Source of the DNA: Avibacterium volantium
Lineage (GTDB): Bacteria > Pseudomonadota > Gammaproteobacteria > Enterobacterales > Pasteurellaceae
DNA: 64,000 nt
Direction: 5' to 3'
Assembly: GCF_900635775.1 (NCBI RefSeq)
Contig: NZ_LR134167.1
Coordinates: 248,001-312,000, forward strand
The notes under the pieces were generated by a model that searched no databases, had not been told where the DNA came from, and saw nothing but the letters and a program-made list of their open reading frames with translations. Shown here piece by piece: positions 30,435-39,163 of this stretch; the stretch's first letter is position 1; each line of letters begins with the position of its first letter. Made by a program: the position numbers and the translations under genes.

Positions 30435-31280
30435 TTAATCTCTCGAAACCCTAATTGTATACTTAATATGTTTTAAATTTGTCACAATAGTAAATGTCAT
30501 AATAACTAATAATGCCCAAGCACTCCACTTACTAATATGAACCATAGACCAAGCCCCTATTTGATGTGGATACAACCAAATACCTGCGAAAGTACTAATA
30601 TTTTCAGCCAACCAGATGAAAAAACCAATTAAGCCAAAAGCGACTAATAATGGCATTTTTCGAGGCACATCATAAGGGGTAAATAGAACAGTGGTTCGTA
30701 CATATAACCCCAATACAAAAGCGGCAAGATACCAACGATAATCACCAATATAATGATGAGTAAAAAAATTTAAATAAATCGCCAATGCAGATAATGTTGC
30801 CAACCAATAAGGAGGATGGCTTTTTATGCGTAAATCAAAAAGTCGCCATGCTTGAATAATATAACTCCCCACTGCGGCATACATAAACCCAGTGAAAAGA
30901 GGCACACCCATTACTTTTGTGTAAGCAAAATCTGGGTAAGACCAAGATTGGATATGACTAGAGGTTTTAAATACTTCTAATATAAAACCAACTAAATGAA
31001 ATAGCGTGATAGATTTTACTTCATCCCAAGTTTCTAACCTAAAATAGAGCATTATGGCTTGAACAAAAATCGCAAAAATGAGAAGTAAATCATAACGAGG
31101 AATACCAAATGCCCCCTCTCTTGGAATACTAAACATTGCAATAAAAAATAACCCTGCAAATAAACAGGCTCTCGCCTCTTTTAAACCAAAAAAGAAAAAC
31201 TCTATCCCAAATCGCTTAATACCATGGATAGAAGTATTTTTTGCGTGATGACATAGCCAAAGATCAATTTTATTTAACAT
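30435..31280 (-). CDS. DUF817 integral membrane protein
   Basis: A 281-residue protein with about eight hydrophobic helices, matching the DUF817 (YoaT-like) family in length and motifs such as FFFFGLKEARACLFAGLFF, HIQSWSYPDFAYTKVMGVPLFTGFMYAAVGSYI and RWYLAAFVLGLYVRTTVLF. Conserved Glu, His and Arg in the membrane suggest a transporter or enzyme, but the function is unknown. It stands alone, between hflD and an insertion sequence that lies 35 bp before its start and may have altered its promoter. Confidence 0.8.
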   Translation of the reverse strand: MLNKIDLWLCHHAKNTSIHGIKRFGIEFFFFGLKEARACLFAGLFFIAMFSIPREGAFGIPRYDLLLIFAIFVQAIMLYFRLETWDEVKSITLFHLVGFILEVFKTSSHIQSWSYPDFAYTKVMGVPLFTGFMYAAVGSYIIQAWRLFDLRIKSHPPYWLATLSALAIYLNFFTHHYIGDYRWYLAAFVLGLYVRTTVLFTPYDVPRKMPLLVAFGLIGFFIWLAENISTFAGIWLYPHQIGAWSMVHISKWSAWALLVIMTFTIVTNLKHIKYTIRVSRD

Positions 31281-31314
31281 TTATAAAAATTTCTTTTCTT
31301 CTACCTTAAAATTA

Positions 31315-32027
31315 GGGGCTGTAGTAGATTAGCCCTAAATTTCACACCATTTTCGCAATATTTTTAACTGCTCTTTTGGTGTCCCAAAGTTAAACCGAAA
31401 TTCACATTCCTTCAAGAATAAAGGAAAGTTTTTTCGGTTAATTCCATTATATTTTCGCAGTATCCGCTTCGCCTGATTCCAAAAATTTTCAATGCCATTA
31501 ATATGATTTTGTTTCACCGCAAATAGCTCGGAATGATTGATTCGTTCGTGGTGAAATTCACTCACATCAAGCGCATCATAACTGCGATAAGTGTCCGTAT
31601 AAACCCAGCTATCAGGCTTGATTTTTCTTTTAATAACAGGGAGTAATGTTTCACTCTTGGTGTTTTCAACCATAACAGTAAATACCTTTCCTTGTCGTTT
31701 TAGTAACCCAAAAACAGCAACTTTTCCAGCTGCTCCTCGTCCTCGTTTTCCCTTTCGATGACCACCAAAATAGCTTTCGTCTAGTTCAATTTCCCCCTCA
31801 AAAATCTCGTTAACTTCAAGGGATAAATGATAGCCAATCACAAGCCTGATTTTATGGTAGAACAAAGCGGCTGTATTCGGTTGAATATCTAGCAAATTTG
31901 CTGCTGTTCTTGCAGTAACTTCTGCGACAAAAAACTCAAGCAGTTTTTTCTGTATGGATTTCTTTAATTTACAATATGTTATCTTCATTTTTGTAGTATA
32001 GCATTGTTGCTAATCTACTACAGCCCC
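31315..32027. mobile_element. IS1595-family insertion sequence (IS1016-like)
   Basis: A 713-bp element with 19-bp near-perfect terminal inverted repeats beginning GGGGCTGTAGTAGATTAGC at both ends and a single transposase gene between them. The size and transposase match the IS1016 group common in Haemophilus. No 8-bp target duplication is visible; only a mirror TTA/TAA flanks the ends. Confidence 0.85.
31335..31988 (-). CDS. IS1595-family transposase (IS1016 group)
   Basis: A 217-residue DDE-type transposase. The ISXO2-like domain shows the first Asp in EIELDESYFGGHRKGKRGRGA, the second in WVYTDTYRSYDAL, then HINGIENFWNQAKRILRKYNG containing the Asn/Glu of the third site. The frame is intact with no internal stop, so the element may be active. 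A zinc ribbon, seen in larger IS1595 members, is absent, as in IS1016. Confidence 0.93.
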   Translation of the reverse strand: MKITYCKLKKSIQKKLLEFFVAEVTARTAANLLDIQPNTAALFYHKIRLVIGYHLSLEVNEIFEGEIELDESYFGGHRKGKRGRGAAGKVAVFGLLKRQGKVFTVMVENTKSETLLPVIKRKIKPDSWVYTDTYRSYDALDVSEFHHERINHSELFAVKQNHINGIENFWNQAKRILRKYNGINRKNFPLFLKECEFRFNFGTPKEQLKILRKWCEI

Positions 32028-32077
32028 TAACCTTTTTATTATAAATAAAGCCGCCAAGCAATATTGACGGCTTTAAC

Positions 32078-33949
32078 TTACTCCCCCGATCGATTCTCTT
32101 CCCCTGGTTGCCAATCAACCTTGCCGCCTGCGAGCAGGGTGAGCATCATTGATTTGGTTTCTTGTTCGAGCTCTTTGGCGCGGGCGATCATTCGTTCGTT
32201 GCTAAATACGGAAATTTCAGGATCGTAAAGACTTGCCATTTCCGCTAAGCCGTGGCGATCGCGGTGGTAGTAAAATTCTGCGATTTGTTTGGCTTTTTCT
32301 TTGTCCATACCAAGCTGTTCTAAGGCTAAACGGCCGCTGCGGATCGCGGAGTCGAAAGTTTCTCGCACAATATTTCTTGCCCCAGCACGGTATAAATCAT
32401 AAACATGGCGGCGATCATAAGCACGGGTGATAATCGGTAAATTTGGGTAAAAGTGATGTGCGAAGTGGGCGATTTGTATAGCTTGTTCTTTGTCATCAAG
32501 GGCAATAACCAATAATTTGGCTTTCGCAATGCCCGCAGTTTCCAACAAGTCAGAACGAGAGCCATCGCCAAAATAGGTTTTTAAACCAAAACGTGATAAG
32601 CCTTCCACCAAGGTAGCATCGTAGTCAATTACCGTAGGCTTGTAGCCACAACTCATTAACATTCCGCTGATAATTTGACCGTAACGTCCGTGGCCGATAA
32701 TAAGGACGTCATTTCGATCTTCAATGGTGTCGTTTTCGCGCTGTTGTTGGTGGCTTGCGCGCGGTACGATCAGTTTATCGTAAGCAATAAATAAGAAAGG
32801 CGTGAGCAACATTGAAATGGCCACGGCAAGCAAGAGTTTGTCGGTGATTTCTCTTGGTAGAATGCCATTTTGTTGGCTGAAAGAAAGTAGCACAAAACCA
32901 AATTCTCCCGCTGGTGCTAGGCTTAGGGCGAATAAATTACGGTTAAGGCGATCCAAACGGAATATTAACCCCAGCCCCCATAAGACAATGGCTTTGATGA
33001 GAATAAATAATAGCGTGATGCCTAAAATCACCGTGAAGTCATTGAATAATAAGCTGAAATTAATATCTGCGCCTACGGTGATGAAAAACAAACCAAGCAA
33101 TAAGCCTTTGAATGGTTCAAGATTGCTTTCTAGTTCGTGGCGATATTCACTATTTGCCAATACCACGCCTGCTAAGAATGTGCCTAAGGCTGGCGAAAGG
33201 CCGATAGCCGACATCATCGCTGCAATGCCGATCATCAATGCTAAGGCAAATGCGGTGAAAATTTCACGGGTTCTTGATGCGGCAATATAGCGGAAAATCG
33301 GACGCGCGAGAAAATAGCCGCCAAAGATAATCGAACCAATCACGCTAAAGGTGATCAGGGTTTTGACATAATTATTCACCCCGTCTAATAAATTGTCTGA
33401 ATGTTGCTTCGCGCTATGCAGACTATCAATCAATTCAGGCGAAGCAAGCATTGGCAAGAACGCTAAAATCGGAATGATGGCAATATCTTGGAATAACAGC
33501 ACGGAAAAACTGCTTTGCCCCCCGGGACTATTCAGCAAATGCTTTTCCCCCAAGGTTTGCAACACAATCGCGGTGGACGATACTGCCAACACACAGCCAA
33601 TGGCAATGCTCATTTCCCAGCTAAAATTAAGCAAATGGGCAACACCTGCAATCGCGCCAATAGATAGAATGACCTGCAAGCCCCCCAAGCCGAGCAATTT
33701 AGTGCGTAGCGCCCATAGCATTTTAGGATCAAGCTCTAAACCGATTAAAAATAACATCATCACCACGCCAAATTCAGCAACGTGTTGCACGCGTTCGGTT
33801 TCCTGTCCGACTAAGCCTAAAATTGGCCCAATCGCCACCCCTGCCAACAAATAGCCTAGCACTGAGCCTAATCCCAAACGTTTGGAAACTGGCACAGCCA
33901 CCACGGCGGCAAAGAGATAGATAAACGCGGAAGTCAGTAATGATGTCAT
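32078..33949 (-). CDS. Kef-type K+/H+ antiporter (CPA2 family)
   Basis: A 623-residue protein: about 12 membrane helices (1-385), including the sodium/proton exchanger pattern GLELDPKMLWALRTKLLG and SSTAIVLQTLGEK, followed by a cytoplasmic TrkA-N (RCK) domain starting NDVLIIGHGRYGQIISGML, with Rossmann motif GHGRYG, and VIDYDATLVEGLSRFG. This layout matches glutathione-gated KefB/KefC potassium efflux systems, which protect against electrophiles. The ATG at 33949 is preferred over the in-frame TTG at 33955. No KefF/KefG ancillary gene is adjacent. KefB and KefC cannot be told apart here. Confidence 0.88.
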   Translation of the reverse strand: MTSLLTSAFIYLFAAVVAVPVSKRLGLGSVLGYLLAGVAIGPILGLVGQETERVQHVAEFGVVMMLFLIGLELDPKMLWALRTKLLGLGGLQVILSIGAIAGVAHLLNFSWEMSIAIGCVLAVSSTAIVLQTLGEKHLLNSPGGQSSFSVLLFQDIAIIPILAFLPMLASPELIDSLHSAKQHSDNLLDGVNNYVKTLITFSVIGSIIFGGYFLARPIFRYIAASRTREIFTAFALALMIGIAAMMSAIGLSPALGTFLAGVVLANSEYRHELESNLEPFKGLLLGLFFITVGADINFSLLFNDFTVILGITLLFILIKAIVLWGLGLIFRLDRLNRNLFALSLAPAGEFGFVLLSFSQQNGILPREITDKLLLAVAISMLLTPFLFIAYDKLIVPRASHQQQRENDTIEDRNDVLIIGHGRYGQIISGMLMSCGYKPTVIDYDATLVEGLSRFGLKTYFGDGSRSDLLETAGIAKAKLLVIALDDKEQAIQIAHFAHHFYPNLPIITRAYDRRHVYDLYRAGARNIVRETFDSAIRSGRLALEQLGMDKEKAKQIAEFYYHRDRHGLAEMASLYDPEISVFSNERMIARAKELEQETKSMMLTLLAGGKVDWQPGEENRSGE

Positions 33950-34225
33950 AAGCAAACCTATTGTCTATGGATAGTCTTGATATTGTACTTGATCTAGCGA
34001 GAAATCCTAAACGCAAGTGCGGTGCTTTTTCCGAAAAAAATAAAGGCTGTCTTGCTGCTCGCTTTTTTAACTTATTGATTATGCCAAGAAAATTAACCTG
34101 CAAAAAATTTCATAAAAAAACACCGCACTTGATTTTTATCATAAATATTGACTAGAGCCCTGTACAAAAACAACGTAAAATCATCGTGTCTTTGTCATCA
34201 TTTATAGAACCTAAAAGGAGAAAAT

Positions 34226-36199
34226 ATGGATAGAAGAAAATTCCTGCGTCTTGGCGCATTAAGTTTATTCAGTGTAAACAGCTTATCGCTCAATGCGGCG
34301 GAGCAAAATACTGCGGTAGCGTTACGCATTATTGCCACCACGGATATTCACGGTTTTTTGACGGATTTTGATTATTACAAAGATGCGCCTACGGATAAAT
34401 TTGGTTTTACCCGTGCAGCAAGCCTGATTGCAAGCGCACGTCAAGAAGTGAAAAACTCGGTGTTAGTGGATAATGGCGATTTAATTCAAGGCAACCCGAT
34501 TGCCGATTATCAAGCCGCCAAAGGGGATAAAGAAGGCAAGCCAAATCCGTCTATTTTAGCCCTAAATGCAATGCACTATGATGTGGGAACGATCGGCAAC
34601 CACGAGTTCAACTATGGTTTAGATTATTTAGATCGTGCCATTAAGCAAGCCGACTTCCCTATTATCAACGCCAATGTGGTGAAAGCCAGCGATGACCAAC
34701 CTTATTTCCAACCTTATTTTATTCAAGAAAAAAGCGTAACAGATAATGCGGGCAACAAGCATCAAATCAAAATTGGTTATATTGGTTTTGTACCACCACA
34801 AGTGATGGTTTGGGATAAGGCTAATTTAGAAGGCAAAGTGAGAGCCTACGATATTAAGAAAACCGCAGAAAAATATGTGCCAATTGTGAAAGCACAGGGT
34901 GCTGACATTATTGTTGCACTGGCGCACACCGGCCCTTCCGATGAACCTTATAAAGAAGGTGAAGAAAATGCCGCTTTCCATTTAGCCGATGTAAAAGGCA
35001 TTGATGCTGTAATCTTCGGCCATTCGCACCGCTTGTTCCCAAATAAAGAATTTGCTAACAGCAAAGGGGCGGATATTGAAAAAGGCACAATGAACGGCGT
35101 GCCAGAAAGTATGGCGGGCTATTGGGCAAATAATATCAGCGTGGTGGATCTCACCTTAAATCAACATAATGGTAAATGGTTTGTTACTGACGGCCGTGCA
35201 GCCTTGCGTCCGATTTATGATGCCGATAAGAAAAAAGCCCTTGTGGGCAATCACCCTGAAGTTGCGGCATTACTTGCGCCAATCCACGAAGCCACTCGTG
35301 CCTTTGTAGCACAGCCGATTGGAAAAGCCTCTGACAATATGTATAGCTTCCTTGCCTTGTTCCAAGATGATCCAACGGTACAAATCGTAAACCAAGCGCA
35401 ACAAGCTTACGCTGAAAACGTGGTGAAAAATCTGCCTGAGCTAGCAGGTATTCCAGTGTTGAGTGCCGCTGCGCCATTTAAAGTCGGTGGACGTAAAAAC
35501 GATCCAAGCGCTTATGTAGAAGTGGATAAAGGCGATCTCACTTTCCGCAATGCGGCAGATCTCTATCTCTACCCAAATACCTTAGTGATTGTCAAAGTTA
35601 GCGGCGCAGAACTCAAACAATGGCTTGAGTGCAGTGCGGGAATGTTTAACCAAATCGATCCAAATAGCGACAAACCACAATCCTTGTTAAATTGGAACGG
35701 TTTCCGTACTTACAATTTCGATGTGATTGACGGAGTAAACTATGAAATTGATGTTACCCAACCTGCCCGTTATGACGGTGAGTGCAAGCTCATTAATGAC
35801 AAGGCATCGCGTATTGTCAATCTCACCTATCAAGGCAAGCCAGTGCAAGATAGCGATCAATTCTTAATTGCGACCAATAATTATCGCGCTTATTCCGGCA
35901 AATTCCCTGGCACGGGTGATGCCCATATCGTCTTTGCTTCCCCTGATGAAAATCGTCAAATTTTGGCAAACTACATCAGCCAAACCACCAAAGAAAAAGG
36001 CGAAGTGATCCCTTCTGCGGATAATAACTGGAAACTTGCTCCAATCACCACTACTCAACCATTGAAAGTACAAGTGGAAACGTCCCCAAGCGACAAAGCA
36101 AAAGCCTTCATCAAAGAAAAAGCGCAATATCCAATGGATTACGTTGGGCAAGATGAACTAGGCTTTGCGGTTTACCAAATAAATTTAAACAAAAAATAG
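34226..36199 (+). CDS. cpdB: periplasmic 2',3'-cyclic-nucleotide 2'-phosphodiesterase/3'-nucleotidase
   Basis: A 657-residue enzyme that degrades 2',3'-cyclic nucleotides and 3'-nucleotides for uptake of nucleosides. The N-terminal metallophosphatase domain shows metal ligands in [33 protein letters not shown] and FGHSHRLF; the C-terminal 5'-nucleotidase domain carries the substrate-stacking region around [19 protein letters not shown] precedes the ATG. The signal peptide starts [10 protein letters not shown], a twin-arginine-like motif, suggesting Tat export after cytoplasmic metal loading; E. coli CpdB uses a Sec signal. It is monocistronic with its own terminator. Confidence 0.95.
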   Translation: MDRRKFLRLGALSLFSVNSLSLNAAEQNTAVALRIIATTDIHGFLTDFDYYKDAPTDKFGFTRAASLIASARQEVKNSVLVDNGDLIQGNPIADYQAAKGDKEGKPNPSILALNAMHYDVGTIGNHEFNYGLDYLDRAIKQADFPIINANVVKASDDQPYFQPYFIQEKSVTDNAGNKHQIKIGYIGFVPPQVMVWDKANLEGKVRAYDIKKTAEKYVPIVKAQGADIIVALAHTGPSDEPYKEGEENAAFHLADVKGIDAVIFGHSHRLFPNKEFANSKGADIEKGTMNGVPESMAGYWANNISVVDLTLNQHNGKWFVTDGRAALRPIYDADKKKALVGNHPEVAALLAPIHEATRAFVAQPIGKASDNMYSFLALFQDDPTVQIVNQAQQAYAENVVKNLPELAGIPVLSAAAPFKVGGRKNDPSAYVEVDKGDLTFRNAADLYLYPNTLVIVKVSGAELKQWLECSAGMFNQIDPNSDKPQSLLNWNGFRTYNFDVIDGVNYEIDVTQPARYDGECKLINDKASRIVNLTYQGKPVQDSDQFLIATNNYRAYSGKFPGTGDAHIVFASPDENRQILANYISQTTKEKGEVIPSADNNWKLAPITTTQPLKVQVETSPSDKAKAFIKEKAQYPMDYVGQDELGFAVYQINLNKK

Positions 36200-36221
36200 A
36201 CCGCACTTTCATTTTTACACC

Positions 36222-36249
36222 ATGGCGATGCTAACCCATCGCCATTTTT
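36222..36249 (+). terminator. terminator of cpdB
   Basis: A perfect 9-bp stem ATGGCGATG / CATCGCCAT with a 6-nt loop and TTTTT, between cpdB and the next gene. Confidence 0.9.
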
Positions 36250-36276
36250 CACAATGATACTATTTAAGGAGTGAAT

Positions 36277-37365
36277 ATGACATTATCAACATTACCTTTG
36301 CACGCTGACACTGTGGGCAGTTATTTACGCAGTGCGGTGCTGAAACAAGCCCGTGAACAATTCAACGCTGGCGAAATTGATCGTGCCACCTTAACCCGTA
36401 TTGAAGATCAAGAAATTGAAAAATTAGTCCAAGCACAGTTAGATGCCGGTTTAAAAGTGCTTACTGATGGCGAATATCGCCGCTCATTTTGGCACATTGA
36501 TTTTCTTGAAAATTTAAACGGCATTGAAGGCTATGAGCCTGAACACGGTTATAAATTTAATGGCGTTGAAACCCGAGCTTATAACACACGCTGTTGTGGC
36601 AAAGTGTCGTGGAATCCTAATCACCCTTTTATTGAGCATTTCAAAAAGCTCAATGCTATTGTGGCTGGGCGTGGCATTGTGAAATACACCATTCCAAGCC
36701 CAAACCAGTTAATGTACCCCGTTCAGTGGGATCACGGTGTGTATGCCAGCCGCGCAGAATTTGCAAAAGACGTACAACAAGCCTATAAAGATGCCATTCA
36801 AGCCTTTTATCAAGCAGGTTGCCGTTATTTACAATTTGATGATGTTTATTGGGGCTCTTTGTGCAACAATCACGACAAACCTGAATTTGCCGCAGATAAA
36901 GCCCAAGCCTTGGAAAATATTCAAGTGGTACTTGCTGATAAACCCAAAGATATGATCATCACAACCCACGTTTGCCGTGGCAACTTCCGTTCAACTTATT
37001 TATTAAGTGGCGCTTATGATCCTGTTGCCCCTGAGCTATTCGGTCAAACACAATATGACGGCTATTTCCTTGAATATGATGATGAACGCTCTGGTGGATT
37101 TGAGCCCTTAAAATATTTCGCTGGCAATAAAGGACGTGTTGTACTTGGCTTAATCAGTTCTAAATTTCCAACCTTAGAAGACCCTGCCACAGTAAAAGCT
37201 CGCATTGCCGAAGCCGCTCAATATGTGCCACTTGAGCAACTCTGCCTTAGTCCACAATGCGGTTTTGCCTCCACCGAAGAAGGCAATATTATGACAGAGC
37301 AAGAACAATGGGCGAAAGTGCGTTTAGTTGAGCAAATTGCCGCTGACGTTTGGGGCGAAGACTAA
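36277..37365 (+). CDS. cobalamin-independent methionine synthase-like (MetE C-terminal domain) protein
   Basis: A 362-residue single-domain protein related to the catalytic half of MetE. Zinc ligands of the family are visible: His and Cys in TTHVCRGN, the Glu in YFLEYDDERSG and the last Cys in LSPQCGF. Short proteins like this (YxjG/YxjH type) are thought to methylate homocysteine with a methyl donor other than the triglutamate folate used by full MetE. The ATG at 36277 is chosen because AAGGAG lies 5 nt upstream; an in-frame GTG at 36271 overlaps that site. It stands alone between two terminators. Confidence 0.85.
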   Translation: MTLSTLPLHADTVGSYLRSAVLKQAREQFNAGEIDRATLTRIEDQEIEKLVQAQLDAGLKVLTDGEYRRSFWHIDFLENLNGIEGYEPEHGYKFNGVETRAYNTRCCGKVSWNPNHPFIEHFKKLNAIVAGRGIVKYTIPSPNQLMYPVQWDHGVYASRAEFAKDVQQAYKDAIQAFYQAGCRYLQFDDVYWGSLCNNHDKPEFAADKAQALENIQVVLADKPKDMIITTHVCRGNFRSTYLLSGAYDPVAPELFGQTQYDGYFLEYDDERSGGFEPLKYFAGNKGRVVLGLISSKFPTLEDPATVKARIAEAAQYVPLEQLCLSPQCGFASTEEGNIMTEQEQWAKVRLVEQIAADVWGED

Positions 37366-37389
37366 TCTTTACGATAAACGCTTCTTTTC

Positions 37390-37424
37390 AAAAGTGCGGT
37401 GAAAAAACACCGCACTTTTTCTTT
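37390..37424 (+). terminator. paired uptake-sequence terminator
   Basis: AAAGTGCGGTG and CACCGCACTTT with a 6-nt A-rich loop, then TTCTTTT, 24 bp after the MetE-like stop. Confidence 0.85.
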
Positions 37425-37437
37425 TACCAATTTCTTA

Positions 37438-37459
37438 ATCTGTGATCTTGCTCACGCGG
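37438..37459 (+). promoter_or_regulatory. candidate CRP site upstream of the symporter-sulfatase operon
   Basis: TGTGA-TCTTGC-TCACG (37441-37456) differs from the CRP core TGTGA-N6-TCACA at one position. It lies about 90 bp before the symporter ATG. Catabolite control would fit a carbon-scavenging operon. Confidence 0.55.
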
Positions 37460-37546
37460 GGTTTATGATTTTTGTCATATCTGCCTTTAACGCTCTCCTT
37501 TAAACTGTCAGTAACTATTTATTCATACCAATATTGGGAGGAAAAT

Positions 37547-39010
37547 ATGCAGTTTAACTGGAGCGTAGATGGCAGTATTGTCGGGCTTTATATTTTGTTA
37601 AGCCTTGTTGTCGGTATTATTGTGCGGAAATATGTAAAGAATGTGAATGATTTCTTGGTGGCAGGCAGAAATGTGGATTTACACGTTGGGATTGCATCTT
37701 TAGCCGCCACTGAGTTTGGCATTATAACCTGTATGGCGGCAGCACAGCTTGGCTATAAATACGGTTTTGCGGGAGCCACAGTGGGGTTAATTATGACCAT
37801 TGTAATGTTCACCGTAGGGAAAACAGGATTCTGTATTGAACCTTTACGCAAAGCTGGTGTGGTAACCATTCCAGAGTTTTTTGAACATAAGTTTGGAAAA
37901 AAAGTTCGTTGGGCTGCCGGTGTGGTAATTGTGCTTGGTGGCTTGCTTAATATGGGCGTTTTTTTACGCACTGGTGGTGAATTTTTAGTTGCTGTGGCTG
38001 GGCTTAAACCAGAATATTTAGAAATCACGATGACAATTTTATTGCTTGTGGTAGCGTTATATACCATTTTAGGTGGAATGCTCTCCGTTCTGGTTACAGA
38101 TTATATGCAGTTTATTTTAATGAGTGTTGGCTTGGTTCTAACCACTTGTACGATTTTCTATCAGGTGGGCTGGGATACGTTATTTGATACTGCAATTTCT
38201 AATTATGGTGCTGGTGGTATTAATCCTTTTGTTAATCCTAATCTTGGTTGGCAATATGTGCTTTACACTGCTTTAGTGCTTACTGCGACAGTACTTACTT
38301 GGCAAACAATGGTTTCTCGTGTGTTGTCAGCAAAAGATGCGAATGTTGCGAAAAAAATGTACACACGCACCAGTTTATTTTATATCGTACGTTCATTAAT
38401 CCCTGTTATGTGGGGTGTTGCCGCGTTAGCTTTTGTGAGTTTAGAAAGTGTGGGCGGAAAACCAATCCAAGCAATGCCAACAATGCTTTCTATTGTGATT
38501 CCAACAGGGATCATTGGTTTGCTTGTCGCAGCTATGTTGGCGGCAGATATGTCCACAAATTCCTCTTATTTATTAGGTTGGGCAAGTGTTATTTACAATG
38601 ACGTATTGATTATTTTCCATAAAAATAAATGGTCAGAACGTAAATCTATTGCTGTCAATCGCGTATTAGTGGCATTAATTGGGGTTTTCTTACTGTTCTA
38701 TGGGTTGTGGTATCCATTAAAAAGCGACCTATGGGTATATATGACACTCACTGCAACTATTTATTCCGTTGCGGTTTCCACCCTGTTAATTTCAGCTTGT
38801 TATTTCAAAAAAGCCAATAACTGGGGGGCTTATGCAACCATCGTTGTGGGTGCTTTAACGCCACTTTCTTACTTAATCGCACAGCAGATTCCTGCACTTG
38901 AACCTATTGCGGCAAAAATTGGCCCTTATTATTCTGGTATTACTGCGTTTGTCTTTGCTTGGATTGCAATGATTGTTGGTTCATTATTAAAAAATGCGTT
39001 ACGCAAATAA
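37547..39010 (+). CDS. sodium:solute symporter (SSS family)
   Basis: A 487-residue transporter with about 13 membrane helices. The SSS signature region is visible as FLVAGRNVDLHVGIASLAATEFGIITCMAAAQLGY near the N terminus and in AMLAADMSTNSSYLLGWASVIYND. GGGAGGAAAAT precedes the ATG at 37547; the open frame runs upstream to 37472 but lacks a ribosome binding site there. The substrate is not readable. The following genes (a 47-residue membrane protein and a sulfatase) suggest uptake of the product of sulfate-ester hydrolysis, perhaps a sugar or amino sugar. Confidence 0.88.
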   Translation: MQFNWSVDGSIVGLYILLSLVVGIIVRKYVKNVNDFLVAGRNVDLHVGIASLAATEFGIITCMAAAQLGYKYGFAGATVGLIMTIVMFTVGKTGFCIEPLRKAGVVTIPEFFEHKFGKKVRWAAGVVIVLGGLLNMGVFLRTGGEFLVAVAGLKPEYLEITMTILLLVVALYTILGGMLSVLVTDYMQFILMSVGLVLTTCTIFYQVGWDTLFDTAISNYGAGGINPFVNPNLGWQYVLYTALVLTATVLTWQTMVSRVLSAKDANVAKKMYTRTSLFYIVRSLIPVMWGVAALAFVSLESVGGKPIQAMPTMLSIVIPTGIIGLLVAAMLAADMSTNSSYLLGWASVIYNDVLIIFHKNKWSERKSIAVNRVLVALIGVFLLFYGLWYPLKSDLWVYMTLTATIYSVAVSTLLISACYFKKANNWGAYATIVVGALTPLSYLIAQQIPALEPIAAKIGPYYSGITAFVFAWIAMIVGSLLKNALRK

Positions 39011-39019
39011 GGGGGAAAT

Positions 39020-39163
39020 ATGACAGATTTAATCATTCTCTTTTGGAAAGGACTCATCTTATTCGGGCTAAGTTGGTATATTTGCACGATTTTTATTGTT
39101 GGTTTTAAAGGCTTTCAAAATATCAAAACGATGTTAGGAGTAGGCAATAATGAAAAAAACTAA
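39020..39163 (+). CDS. 47-residue single-helix membrane protein
   Basis: A small open frame starting MTDLIILFWKGLILFGLSWYICTIFIVGF, with one long hydrophobic helix and a polar tail ending GNNEKN. GGGGGAAAT precedes the ATG by a few bases. It starts 9 bp after the symporter stop and overlaps the sulfatase start by 14 bp, which argues for real, coupled translation. Small membrane partners are known for some SSS symporters; that role is inferred. Confidence 0.7.
   Translation: MTDLIILFWKGLILFGLSWYICTIFIVGFKGFQNIKTMLGVGNNEKN

Noticed and set aside
31307..32035. 8-bp target duplication around the IS1595-family element
   Set aside because: The bases on either side differ; only the mirror triplets TTA/TAA are shared, so no duplication is claimed.
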